Notes under the pieces: generated by a model
Seen by the model: only the letters and a program-made list of their open reading frames with translations
The model's database searches: none
What the model was told of the DNA's origin: nothing
Program-made: the position numbers and the translations under genes
Part shown: in pieces, positions 20,901 to 32,500 of the stretch
Layout of the letters: every line of letters begins with the position of its first letter
How positions within the stretch are numbered: the stretch's first letter is position 1
Source of the DNA: Capitella teleta
Taxonomy: Eukaryota; Annelida; Polychaeta; Capitellidae
Direction of reading: 5' to 3'
Assembly (NCBI GenBank): GCA_000328365.1
Contig: KB310466.1
Coordinates: 188,081 to 252,080 of the forward strand
Length of the DNA stretch: 64,000 nt

Positions 20901-22484
20901 ACGGAATGGTCACTTATACAATCTCAACTTTCATAAAATGATGCAAAGAAATATGATGACACAGAAGGAAAGAGAAGTTAGACGCAATCCTGTTCAGGAT
21001 GGTCGTGCTGAGCTGAGGTATGCTGTGAATGGTAATATGTCTTAATCATTCAACAAACACTGCTAATGTTCTTCAGACGGAAAAGTTATGTGCAAAAACA
21101 GCTTCCTGTTATGAGTCCCTTGTGGTCCCCGATGGATACCAGAAACCCACAGCAAGCAGCATTGGTTGCCATTTCATCTGAGCAAGCAGAGTTCAAAGAT
21201 GTGGCGGCACATTTTACAAATTCTTCAGACAATCCAAAGGGCACGTTCGTCACTGAAATATTCAGGATTCAGAACAAAGATTTATGGAGCCGTTATTACA
21301 AGTAAGCTGAGAGCAATTTTCTTCGATTTGTAAGCATTGTCATGGGGTTGTATTCTCACAGCATGAAGGTGGAATTACATGAAGAACTAGGTGATGATTA
21401 CAATGAGATGATCCTCTATCATGGCGTCAAGAACCTCTTCGATGTGCTCAGCATTTGTAATCAAAACTTTGATTGTCAATTGTCCAGTGACCTCGGCAAT
21501 AATCGTCCAGATGGTGCATACTTTTCTGCCAGATCAGAGTTAAGCCACATGCACACCGCCCCAGACGCACAAGGACACAGATATATGTTCATGGCAACTG
21601 TGCTTGTTGGAAAATACGCACAATATTTGCGTGGGCTGACTATGCCAGATCCTCTGACCCTCGAGGAGGAAGGCATCACGTACGGTTGTGTGGTCGACAG
21701 CATGGCACAGCCTTCAACATACATCACTTACAACGATGACCAAGCTTACCCCATGTACTTAATTCAATATTGTGATTCTAATCAATTTGCCATAGTGATT
21801 GATCCCACAGAGGAACTTCCAGATAACGTGGAAATCGCCCAACTCACTAGTAATGATGATGGTATTCCTCGTGTAATTTCCACGAATTTTGATTCTGGGT
21901 CACTGGAAAGTAGAAAGCATGTGTTTGGCGTGAGGCTTTATCATCGCATTCAGCCCTCGCACCCGGAATTCGCAAGAAAGATTACTGGCATGTTGCTCGA
22001 ATTGGATGACTCTCAATTGGCATATTTGCTGAGTGACCCTGATACTCTCAAGGACAAGGTTGATGAGGCCGTCGAGATTCTCAAAGAGCACGAGTACAAA
22101 GTACCCTTGAAGACATGTGGTCGGTTTGATGCTGACCGGTCGATTGCGGTCGATAAAAATCGGACGTCTGGCCTGTCGTCTCCATTTGATCAGATGCAGA
22201 TGAGCACGTTTTTCAATCTGGTGCAGAGCCTAAACCCTGAGTTTGCTGGTGAGATAGTTGAACTTCTGCTTTTATTTGAGGAAAGTGAACTTCTCCATCT
22301 ATTGGAGTGTCGTCGGTCACTTAGAGCTAGGGTTGAAGAAGCCCTGGAGGCACTGCTACAACCAGATTACGATGAAATAATGGATTTCGATGTCGCGAAA
22401 GATTGCAATGAAACACGATATGTCTTTGTCGCGGAAGATCCAGCCGAGAAACCCCACGCTGTTTTGACTGGGTTTGACAGTTAA
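17950..22484 (+). CDS. ZAP/PARP12-like ADP-ribosyltransferase with tandem C-terminal MLLE domains
   Basis: Exons: about 17950-18193, 19241-20259, 20698-20766, 20827-21017, 21077-21301, 21362-22484; all junctions are in phase, giving about 956 aa. Domains seen: two CCCH zinc fingers (C95-x8-C104-x4-C109-x3-H113; C115-x7-C123-x5-C129-x3-H133, then a PHN motif as in ZAP/PARP12); Lys/Asn-rich 20-aa repeats (about 218-350); WWE (about 422-510, TWEWKDNNGDWQPYG); PARP catalytic domain (about 540-730; LYHG, GAYFS, VLVGKY, NDDQAYPMYLIQY). No catalytic Glu is evident at the third triad position, so at most mono-ADP-ribosylation is expected. Then come two MLLE (PABC) domains: about 765-826 with the signature KITGMLLEL, and about 858-915, more divergent. 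MLLE domains bind PAM2 peptides. CCCH-WWE-PARP proteins act in RNA surveillance and antiviral defence; that role here is inference. An alternative start is ATG 19261 (AGGATGG), which keeps all named domains. AATAAA at 22497 follows closely. Confidence 0.9.
18232..18645. mobile_element. Short pogo/Tigger-like MITE in the PARP first intron
   Basis: The 414-bp element starts CAGTATAATCTCGATATG and ends CATATCGAGATTATACTG, a perfect 18-bp terminal inverted repeat. The sub-terminal CTCGATAT...CTATAACTCGAA pattern is typical of pogo/Tigger relatives. It has no coding capacity. The expected TA target duplication is not clear; AATT occurs on both sides. A related inverted copy lies at 26505-27334. 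Confidence 0.8.
19650..20040 (+). repeat. In-frame tandem repeat (about 20 aa) within the PARP gene
   Basis: About seven to eight units of roughly 57-63 bp encode variants of NLNNxxSTSKVPVKxNxxGQ. Units are most alike in the middle (about 19720-19880) and decay towards both ends. Length differences are whole codons. The region is Lys/Asn/Ser-rich and probably disordered, linking the CCCH fingers to the WWE domain. The unit loosely resembles the PAM2 peptide; see findings. Confidence 0.85.
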
Positions 22485-22496
22485 TTTACAGGGATT

Positions 22497-22502
22497 AATA
22501 AA
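22497..22502 (+). terminator. AATAAA polyadenylation signal for the PARP gene
   Basis: A canonical AATAAA lies 13 nt after the TAA at 22482-22484, which implies a very short 3' UTR. A second AATAAA near 22988 could give a longer form. Confidence 0.5.
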
Positions 22503-25200
22503 ATCCCAAGCCTTTCAAATACACCCCCATTTTAATTTCCAAAATCTTTTTAGGCTGTAGACTTTCTGGCAGTGCAACATTCTTGGCCTGCAAGCATTTA
22601 TTAGGTTTTGCTGCTCCTTTTCCAGTTGAGATGTGAATCTTCATTGGTTGGCTCGAAGTAGAACGTGTGCTACTCTCTATATGTTTTAGGCATTTTTCAT
22701 TTTAATTGTTTTGTATGGCATGTGTTTCCTTTTATTCCCAAGCTTCATAGTTTTAAGTATACAAGTATAGTTTGGTTTAGTTTTATTTTATGTGGTGCTG
22801 GTGTTCTCCTCTTTATAATGGTCGCTAGTAATTTTCTCTTTAAAATGGTCGCTAGTAATTTTCTCTTTATAATGGTCGCTAGTAATTTTATGTATGATTT
22901 GACTGAGTACTTTTATGTCTATTTCATTATTGCCATTATCTGATCAGACCTCCGTACGTATAAATGGCTTCTGATTTATTATGGCTTAATAAAATTTTAA
23001 AGAACTTTACATCTGCTCTTGTTTCACGTGTGCGATAATATTTTAAAATTTTTAATTAATCTCTTGATGATTGATGGCGAGGGGATATTTGTTTAGGCTT
23101 TATAATATGTATCTAAATTATATCCTGAGCAAAGTTTCGCCATTTGTGAGTGCATAATCATATTGAAGTATTTAAACGCGAACTTTCAGTGTTAAAATTT
23201 ACTGAATCATGGGTTGAATTAGTTGAATGTGCCATAAATGGTCACTCAGTGAATTCACGAAAAGAAAAAAATGTGTGGTTGAACGACAATGAAGATGAAC
23301 AAAAAAATAATGCATTGAAATGAATTAAGTCACTTTCCATAGATAGTTCGTGAGTTATTTGTCATGTATCTTTCATTTCTCGATGCATTATCTAAACTAT
23401 TTGGATAGAGGGTGTGCAATAGTATAACACGTTTGGCGCCTTTTAACTGTACTAGCGCTACACTGCTCGCCCTCGGTCGACGCTTCACCACCGTAGGTAC
23501 AGTGGAAGATCGACCCATATATACCGGACCGCACATGATATCGTCGGATCCCACTGACACTCAATAATTAAGTGAACAAACAATTCGACGATTACTTCGA
23601 AACACGAGACTCCATCCGACGTCCTTTTATATATAGAGATCAACATTTATGACAACCTCTGCAAATGCGGCAGCACTTGCAACACTTGACCTATGGAAGA
23701 ATGGGCTGCACTGGCCCAGGAGAGGCCGAAATCTCATCCGCAGCATGCTTCGAAGGTGCTTGGCCTGTATTGACTATTGACGCAATGGGGGGCCACTTCC
23801 TGGTTTTGCCAAGAGAGCCAATGAGGCCGCTATGTAACCGAGGATTCATGATGATCCTTTGTTACATCTTGTGCAACTACGTTTTGATCCCCGACCTCGC
23901 ATTCAATTTCAAACATCCTGGTCGATTCAATGTAGTCGCTTGCCCTGTATTATGGCTAATCCCGATCGCCCGTGTCAGGCGCAAAAGGAGTCCACACAAA
24001 TTAAAAATTTAGGCTTCCAGGTTACCACAACAACCGATCCGGGTTTTAGATTTACTGCTGAACTCTTTTTCAGATCACCAACGCCCTACTTTTACTAAGA
24101 AAAATGCTGGTAGCCGCGAGCATCGCGCAATGTTAACATCCGCCAGCAGCACGCCGCTCCGATTGCATTTTCGCACCTTTCTTGGAAATCAGGCCGGCGT
24201 CGTGCAAAAAGTTGAAAACGGATTATTTTTATAAGAGTTACAACTGTTGACGTGAGATATTATTAGACTGGGTGTTTTGTGATGTATTCATGAGAAAATT
24301 AGTAGGCAATTGCAATAATGGTGAAAGGATATGTTTCATAAGGATAGGCGAGCTTTATATGGCAGATCATATGCCGCGTAATATAATATATTAATTTATG
24401 CGGCATTCGATAGGCCTACATAGTCACCAGAAACTTCAGCTTCCGAATAATTTAGTTTGCACTACTGCATGGGCTTATCGAAAGGTGTACAGTTTCTTTT
24501 GTTGCTCAGTATACGCATTGTCTAACGAGCAGACGACGCCACACCACCAGTCGGAGCGGCCAACTGAGTGTTACACAATGCAGTATACGTTTATCCGAGG
24601 TCAACGGGAGAATGGACGCCTTAATTAGAGTGACGTCAGGAAATTTTCCTTGGAAATGTCCCGGATTCCGAGAATCTGAGGTCTGAACCCGGAACTCCAT
24701 ACATCCCTGATTATGGGTTAAATGTGCAAATTGTGGCTCCTCGCTCAGCAAATTTAGTAGCCCCAGTTATAGTCAATAAGCAAACGAATTTATTGACATT
24801 GCTATGCATGCAGCCGAACGTAAACTAGGGATTCTGAAGATTATAAAAATCGCTGTATCGTTTTGCCAGAATTGTTGGTACCTTTTTTCTGAAATTTGGC
24901 ATACAGCTCAAAGAGTAGCCTAATTGTAAACTAGTGTCGTTTAGAATTTACAATTTTGTATTTACGAGAGTGCATATATAAGATCTACTCCGTATATTAG
25001 GACCTTGTATGATATGGGTGCAAATCGTGGACCATCTTAAAAAAAGCCCAAAGTAATACCGCTGTCTTTGGTGTGGGCGTTTTGATAGCTGCTGTTGTCT
25101 CAAGGAGAGGACGACTGTCATACCGGAAGTTGTTCCAGCGGGAGCGGAAGGGGACAAATGCCCTTCCCACAAATTGTGAAAAGAAATCAAAGTTTCTTTG
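22503..25200. other. Intergenic, no gene recognised
   Basis: I see no supported exon. Open frames at about 23665-24012 lack homology and splice context. The stretch includes the 27-bp minisatellite at 22809-22889 and a weak hairpin around 24370-24410 (ATGCCGC / GCGGCAT). Confidence 0.45.
22809..22889 (+). repeat. 27-bp minisatellite, three copies
   Basis: The unit CTCTTTATAATGGTCGCTAG plus TAATTTT occurs three times at 22809, 22836 and 22863, with one substitution in the second copy. The unit is a multiple of three and stays open, but nothing else suggests coding. Confidence 0.9.
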
Positions 25201-25224
25201 ACCATGCCACCGGCAGGAGCGCAT

Positions 25225-25265
25225 AGAAACTTATATGTATATATTGCGCTATATAAGTAATAATA

Positions 25266-25308
<43 letters not shown>

Positions 25309-25310
25309 TA
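25225..25310 (+). repeat. (ATT)n microsatellite after a retroposon-like tail
   Basis: About 14 ATT units follow TTGCGCTATATAAGTAATA, a tail style common at 3' ends of invertebrate LINE/SINE copies. The retroposon body, if any, would be at about 24950-25225, where minus- and plus-strand frames are unremarkable. Confidence 0.7.
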
Positions 25311-25639
25311 GAGAACGAGCCTTATCTCAGGCGTACAAATCTTTCGAGTCTAGAAATACGTCGTTTGGGGGCAGATTTAATAGAAGTTTATAAAACGGTT
25401 TAGAGGAATTTCCACGTTCTTTTTCCAATTGCGTACTAATACTCGCCTCCGTGGCCACGGTTACACTATTGCAACCTCAATCAATGCCTTCAAAAACGCT
25501 GCGAAGCCGCTCTTGCAACAAAAGTGGGGTGTGATTTATTAGCCAACGTTGGCTACACTCTCCGTCTTCCTGTCCCGGGGTGATGCTTGAGTTCAAGCCC
25601 AGTTTGGGAACTGGTAAGCATACTGGTAAGCATATATGC

Positions 25640-25970
25640 TTGTATAATAATTAGTAATAATTTATTCAAATTTATAAAACGCTCCTTACAAGATAATTGA
25701 AACTTTTCAAAGGCGTTACAAGTAAAAACAAATTCGACAAATAAATAAATACATTTCAGGAAGTAAAAGCATGATTAAAATAGAATGTTTTCAGTTTCCG
25801 TTTAAAAATAGCAATACTGTCACAGCTCCGAATGTCTCGAGGCAATTTATTCCAGAGCAGAGGTGCCACAGCTGAAAATGCACGGCCACCATAACCGTTC
25901 AGTCGGTAATTCGGCCGGGTGAGATAGTTATCGTCCCGCAATCATAGTGGAAAAGCAAGGACGTAGGGAG
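25640..25970 (-). mobile_element. LINE ORF2 C-terminus and 3' tail
   Basis: On the minus strand 25941-25756 encodes a short peptide with GYGGRAFSAVAPLLWNKLP and SIAIFKRKLKTFYF, the standard C-terminal motif of CR1/RTE-like ORF2 proteins (RxFSxxAPxLWNxLP, FKxxLKTxLF). It is followed by a 3' UTR ending GAATAAATTATTA. Only the last part of the element is present, as expected for a 5'-truncated insertion. Confidence 0.8.
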
Positions 25971-26504
25971 CAATTAGGTCCTGTAGGTATATGGCGGTGC
26001 GAGTCTTTTGATAATTTTAAAAGTCATTAAATTGATTTTATAATTAATTAACATGTGGTATCAGTAACGTAACATCCGTTTAGCCTAGTTGCATATCTTG
26101 CAAGGGAGTTAGTGTAATTATAATAGTCTGGGTCCTTATGTCACAAAATACATTAGCCGTAGGCAAATCGAGTCGAAGCTAATTTTATTGGTAAGATGTA
26201 CAGATTTCGACTTCCTAAATATAGTGCCGTAGAGGGATAAACTAATTTCCCCCCAGAAATACGTTTTCTGGGGGGTTGAAATGTATACCCCCGGAACACG
26301 ACGTAGGGTATAACTTCGCAGCCTGGCAACGCAATTACAACATTTCAACAACATTTTTGCAGTTTTTTCATGAGCCTGAGTGGTTTAGCAACTGAATAAA
26401 ACTAATCGGAAGTCTTACAATGTAAATTCCGGTTTTAGATATATCAGTTTTTATAGCCGAAAAGTACCATTATTTGATGGATAATGCAAGCAAATTATTC
26501 TTCG

Positions 26505-27334
26505 AAATTGATTATCTCGAAAAATCGAATTTCAAGGGACCGTCGAAATCACTTGGAGTTATAGGTCGAGCCTTTGAGAAATAGTAACATGTTCCATGTT
26601 AATTACTCTATCTCATGGATATAGCATGGGGAAAAAATGAGTTGAGTTTTCTCTTCGTGGTGTACGAGCAGAGACAAAATGACGATTCAACTCTCCGCCA
26701 ATCAATATACCAAGTATCCACCCCCTTTGAAATCTTGGGTGCCTATCATATTTTCTCTCATTTTGTTGATTTAAAAAAATCACAAACGCTTTGTAGATAG
26801 ATCTTTGTAATCGTTGCATGTCTTTAAACAATGCCGACAACAACAACAAACAACAAACAACAACAACAAAACAAAAAAAAAAAAAAAAAAACACCGTGCG
26901 TCTTTGTTTTGAGACTTATTTTAGCATGACTAGTAGTTACTCCGAGAATCGCTCGCTCTCAACTTCGAGAACGGTGAGAATGACGCTGATTGGATTTTCC
27001 AAGTCGAGCAATAAATTGAGACAGCTTTACCATAGAGGAAATATGATTTATATTCATAATTATTCTTCCTCTATGGCTTTACACAAAGTTTTTCTAGCAT
27101 TCAACTATGCATGAAAATTTTGCATATTTGAGTTAACTTCGACATAAAGGTATCTAAAGTTACCCATGGGGACAGAAAATGAGTTTGAGTTATAGAGCTT
27201 TTTGGGTTATGGGAGTTCGACATATCGTTACAAAATTCAATGTACGGGTATAGGGAGGAACTCGGGGATTCGAAATGGCTTCGAGTTATAGAGTAATTTG
27301 AGTTATAGGAGTTCGACATATGGAGATTATACTG
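26505..27334. mobile_element. Longer pogo/Tigger-like non-autonomous element, inverted
   Basis: The right end GGAGATTATACTG and the internal block TTCAAGGGACCGTCGAAATC match the element at 18232-18645 in opposite orientation. The left end (about 26505, GATTATCTCGA) is decayed. At about 830 bp it is twice the size of the first copy and carries extra internal AT-rich and A-rich sequence, with no transposase frame. A short hairpin (CCATAGAGGAA / TTCCTCTATGG) lies near 27031-27077. Confidence 0.65.
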
Positions 27335-27542
27335 TATTCTCAAAATCTATCCTACGCTTCACTATCCCACGTTGACAGAATTTAAAAACGATTCGCTTCC
27401 GGTTTGATATGCCTATCGACAGAGCAAAAATGTTAACGATTTGGGCATTTAACATCCATTTATGAGGCGGTATATTCTATTATATGATCATATTTACATA
27501 ACAGGTAACACTATATTAAACCCTGGGTGTGTACATTGGTTA

Positions 27543-28489
27543 TGAACTGCTTTTATATCCAAAACATGGGGGCTCGGAAAGAAATTCCAATTGACCCCCT
27601 CCAGATCAGTAAATGGGGCATATTATTAATTAAACTCAACGAAAAACTAAACTCTATGCAATGAGCTAATAAACAAAAATGACTTGTTGAAAATACCCCA
27701 TTCGCCAATTATCTTATAGGCATTTTATATAATGTTTATTTATGGAAATACATACACGGGCGTGATCCATGCATTTCATTTAGGGAACGAACAGAACGAA
27801 CAAAAGAATAATAAATTCAACAAGTAGAATAATATGAAAAGAAGAATATGTTAATTACAACAAAGTTCTTTGAGAAACATGGTAAATTCACAGGTTGTCC
27901 AACCGTTATTAATTAATCCGTTGCTATCTCGCAAACGGATTAAATCTCTGATGACGCCACCAAGACTTTGCATGGCGTCATCTACAAAAAATAATTGCCG
28001 CGTTCTTGCGGTAAAAGTATACTCGGGGATCCGAAACTTTGGTATCCCGAGCTTTGAACATAAACAAGAAACATTGAGACTAAAAACAGATAGGCTTCCT
28101 GATAAAACAGAGGAAAGACAGGAACGAGTAAATATATTAACGCTCTTAACAATGCCCTGTAAAAACTTAGCAAATCGGTTCAAAATTTGATTAATGAAAG
28201 GAACATCTTGACAGATAATTGAATGAGATCGCAATGCGTCCGTCTGAANNNNNNNNNNNNNNNNNNNNNNNNNNNNNNNNNNNNNNNNNNNNNNNNNNGT
28301 CTTTGGTTTGAACTGCTTTTATTCCAAACATGGGGGCTCGGAAAGAAATTCCAATTGATCCCCTTCAGATCAGTAAATGGGGCATATTATTAATTAAATT
28401 CAACGAAAAACTAAACTCTATGCAATGAGCTAATAAAAAAATGACTTGTTGAAAATACCCCATTCGCCAATTATCTGATAGGCATTTTA
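27543..28489. repeat. Direct repeat of about 185 bp flanking a gap
   Basis: 27543-27728 and 28309-28489 are nearly identical and in the same orientation. The block begins TGAACTGCTTTTAT and ends at GGCATTTTA. Between them are about 520 bases of unique sequence and a 50-N gap. Either an insertion is flanked by a duplicated segment, or two haplotypes were placed in tandem by the scaffolder. Confidence 0.85.
28249..28298. other. Sequence gap (50 N)
   Basis: Unresolved bases inside the direct-repeat structure. Exactly 50 N is a length often used as a scaffolding placeholder. Confidence 0.98.
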
Positions 28490-29602
28490 ACATCGAAAAT
28501 GCGGTATACTAGTAGCTAACCGGAAGTAGTTTTGTTTTTCTTCAACTTTTGATCGGTTTTATTTCGTCATAAAACGATTTGGCTTTATGAAAAATTCATG
28601 ATCCCCTGTCATTAAATTATGGGAAGAATCAATATTTGAACCCCCCACCCACGAAAAAATATAAAATATAAAAATAAAAGTATAAAAATCTGGGGGAAAA
28701 TTAATTTAGTTCTTTAGGATCTAGGATCTGAACTAAAGAGGACAGGATATATATACCTTTTGCACCCCCCCCCCCCCGAAAAAAAAAAATAATAAAATAA
28801 AATAAAAAAAATAGCTTCGGGCTACGAGTGACATAAGGACCCAGATTATAACGCGTAAAGTACGTTATGATCGCAGACCTGGATTCTCATCACGTGACTG
28901 TCGTGACGTAATGAGGGTCAGAGGTCACTCACTGTTCCTCTCTCACCACGAATGGAAGCGCTTATGATATTGACGTTGTATCACATATCTGGGTGAGTAT
29001 TGTTCGCGCAAATGATAACAAACTTAGATATTTTTGTATTTGGTTGCACCTATGCAAACCAATGTACTGATGTTGCGTTTCGCATCGCTTGAAATGGATG
29101 ACTTCGTTCAACGTTGTCATTACTCATTGTTGACAAACACGGCATGCGGATGATCATGCGCATGGATGATGGCGACTGCATCACATCCACTCACCTGCTC
29201 ACTGCATGACTGATGAGAATGACTTGGTCACAGAACATGTCACCTAGTCACACTCACTTTTCGGTCGTATATCGGTCGATTCTAGTTTGTAATGATTTCT
29301 TATGTTCATACCCGATGAATCACATTCCTTGATCAATGACATTCGATTTCGATATGTCCTATCATCCCTAGCATCGGCCTAGCTGACATACTACAGCGAG
29401 CCCAATGGGAGGTATACAGACCTCGCCCGAGAATTTGTGCTATCATCGGCCTATATGTATGTATGATAAGGATAAATATGTACTTATATAGTTACTAACT
29501 TAGTATTTTGATATGTTCCCTTTATTCATGATTCATGATTAATATCATTCCAAGACTATAATATAGAGTCTTGGAATGAGATTATAATTATCAATATTAT
29601 TG

Positions 29603-30642
29603 ATAATTATCAATCAGCCCCACAAATTATGGCTATATGGAGTTAAAGTTTAACTTCTTGCCTACATCTTGAGGATGATATTATGTCATATATTATAATT
29701 TATATACAGTCAAACCTCACTGTAGTGACAGCATTCATCACAGTCAATTTTGTGTTGTTATGCACGGCCGTTGGCTCCTCAAAGCAGGTCTTGTGGGGGG
29801 TCAATTACATGATTATATCAGAACGTTATGAACTCAGAACGTTATGCCTACCATTGTGTGTAAATGTGTGTCAAATAAAGCATTAGCAGATACTACAGTA
29901 CATGTATGAATTGCTAAAAACCTAGTAACTGAAACTCGCCAGGTATTATTAATATCGCTAATACTAATTAATTTGTGTGATGCTGTGATTGTACATACAC
30001 ATACTTGCTGCTCCAGAACAGGAGATCAAGACCTTGAAGGATTGAACTGTGAATTAAATACCATTCGACACCTCGTGGCCCACTCTTCACAAAACTCATA
30101 ACTACTAGAGACCCTATAATGATCATTATAGAATCTCTAATAATAATAATAATAATAATAAATTTATTCAAACACGTAAAGTTTGGCAAACAGTGGCAGT
30201 TGATGGTGACAGAAACAAAGTTGTTTATGCGTCACCTGCAAAGGAATGAAAACGTGAAAAAAAGAATAGCTACATGATGCTGAATCCGTTCATGATGCAA
30301 GCGTCTAGGGACTTCAATACGATCTGCATGGTGAGTTGGCACCACACATTCAATGATTCATTGTTTTAAAAGTGTGAGTGATTATTGCTGATCAAAATAA
30401 GAACAGAAAAGAAAGCTGTCTTTGACAAGACGATATGGCTGAGTAGTCAGCTGAAATGCGGGCGAGCATCCTTCTTTGCTGCCATGAGCCTGCTGATGTT
30501 CAATGACCCTCGATAAATGCTGACAGTCGCATCAAACAAAACCCATAGACTCTATATTAATAATTATCAATCAGCCCCACAAATTATGACTATATGGAGT
30601 TTAAAGTTTGTTTAACTTCTTGCCTGCATCTTGAGGATGATA
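29603..30642. repeat. 80-bp direct repeat pair about 960 bp apart
   Basis: 29603-29680 and 30560-30642 share ATAATTATCAATCAGCCCCA, then CTATATGGAGT and CATCTTGAGGATGATA, with a few substitutions and a short indel. The first copy is preceded by a 13-bp-arm hairpin (CCAAGACT...AGTCTTGG). A pogo-like start CAGTCAAACCTCACTG lies at about 29707 just inside, so the interval may be an inserted element with duplicated flanks. Confidence 0.7.
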
Positions 30643-32214
30643 ACATTTTTGGGCATAAAACATACTTTTGTCACAGGGAAGGCCCTGTCAGTGTCGGACA
30701 CTAAGGGTTCTGTTAAAACGAAGTGGTAACATGGAAATAAATTTGTAACTTGCTAAATGCTGCTGTTAAGCCCAGCCGTCATTATAGCAATTGACGTTAT
30801 AATGATGTTTGTTTTAACTTGGAATTTATAACATATCTTAATTAATAATTATTCAGAAAAGGGAGGATTTTTTTTTTTTTTAAATTTGAAATTTGTCCTG
30901 CTATTATTGTGCCGGAAAAAAAGAAAGAACAAATTAAAACCGGGAATATTTATTAACTTTGAATTGCATATAAATCTGAAGGTTTGTCTTTTACATGATA
31001 CCTTTTAAATCAGATTAACTTAAAGAGTTGCCAGGAAAGCCTTGGTCCAAGAGTGGGATATGTAAGATGGTGAAGTACAGCAAAGACTGGGCAAAGAGAG
31101 ACGAGTGCGAAATGGAGAAATTCGGAAGAGAAAAGGGCAAGCACAGGACGAACACAGTGGCTGTTGAGGATTGTATTCATTTGCAAGAAGAAAAAAAAAC
31201 ACGAACTCATTTACCGGTAGTTATCGCAGGGTAAAATTTCTCAGCACATAAAGCAAGCTGTCATTCAGTGCAGAGATCGTTGCGAGAAAGGAATCTTAAA
31301 ATTATTTGAGTGAGTACCAATGTCTAGAAGAGGCGCTTTATTGAAATGGGACCGCCTGATACTTGCCGACCTTCGGAAAAGTGTTTCTGAGTTGTGTGAT
31401 GGAAACGTTGTGCACTCACTCTGATTCGTGTGGAGTAGCAGAAATTGAGTTAAATTTTGAGTAAACCTTTTATACTTACTTTCATCCTTTTGTAAATACT
31501 GGTAATAAAGTGGTATATATATATTATATATATATGTACTGACATACATGAATACCAAGCACAGTGCATATTATTGGATTGAAGATAAGGTTAGACAATT
31601 AAATTAACAAAATTATAAAAGCACATTTCATGGCATCCAAATGCGCATATTTTACACCAAATGCCATATGTTCTACGTTCGCTGTCTAATGTGGGTTCTT
31701 TGTGCAGCAATGAAATTCAAGGTGCTGATGGATATTTGATATAAATATAGAACAAAGTTCTGATTATGTTGCATTGTACAGGTGGTGGCTGAATACAGAG
31801 TCACTTGCATGCTCTTGACGTATATCAGTGTAAAAGTCATCTGTTTGATCTTAGCATATATTAATGCAGGTGATTTAATCACATTTCATTTACGTTCCTC
31901 TGATATAATAATATCCTGATAATTGTTGTGGCTTATGGCTCCATCTAGTGACTCACGGCCCATATGTCTGAATTTGTCTCAAGGTATGTTTCAAAACATA
32001 ATACTCAAATTTATCAGATGATTATAGTTATCCACGATTGGATAAATTAACTTTATTTCTAAATTTAGTCAATTAATCTGTGATTCACAGATTCCGCAAT
32101 TAATTTATCTGTGCCTTTTAAGTTTTAACAACCTAATGAACATTTACGTCACTGAGTAAATGAGAATGTTGAATCGAACACAGAAAGAGAGCATCAAAAG
32201 AAAAAGAAATCGGG

Positions 32215-32500
32215 TCGAGGTCCCGGGTTCGAGACCCGATCAGGCCACGGGCGTTATGATTGTTAATTAATAATTGTAATCCGTTATAATTGTAATTCTT
32301 CGGTGACTCTGCAGTGCTGTCCAACTGCGTAACAAGGTCGGGCGCTGTGTACTACTGTCTATGGTGGTATGCAGGATAAAGAACCCTTGGGATTTATTGA
32401 TAAGAGTAGGGGGAAACCCCGGTCCCGGGCCTTCTGTTCTGACGCCCGTATCATCCGATCGGATTGGGTGGAGCCGTAAAACCCCATCATTCACTTACTC
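32215..32500 (+). mobile_element. tRNA-derived SINE-like repeat, copy 2
   Basis: A perfect pol III B-box, GGTTCGAGACC, is at 32226-32236. The following 3' body matches 16520-16680, and the copy ends in short CACT-type tandem units (about 32490-32510). No A-box is visible upstream, so the 5' end is probably truncated. B-box, dispersed copies and simple-repeat tail together suggest a tRNA-derived SINE. Confidence 0.7.

Noticed and set aside
22809-22889. Coding minisatellite (repeated MVASNFLF-type peptide)
   Set aside because: It lies downstream of the PARP stop and polyadenylation signal, with no splice signals or further coding sequence.
24948-25224. Minus-strand frames resembling a retroelement protein end
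   Set aside because: No reverse-transcriptase or C-terminal LINE motif could be recognised, unlike the fragment at 25640-25970.
32215-32245. tRNA gene suggested by GGTTCGAGACC
   Set aside because: There is no A-box, no acceptor stem and no anticodon arm upstream; the context matches a SINE-like repeat instead.
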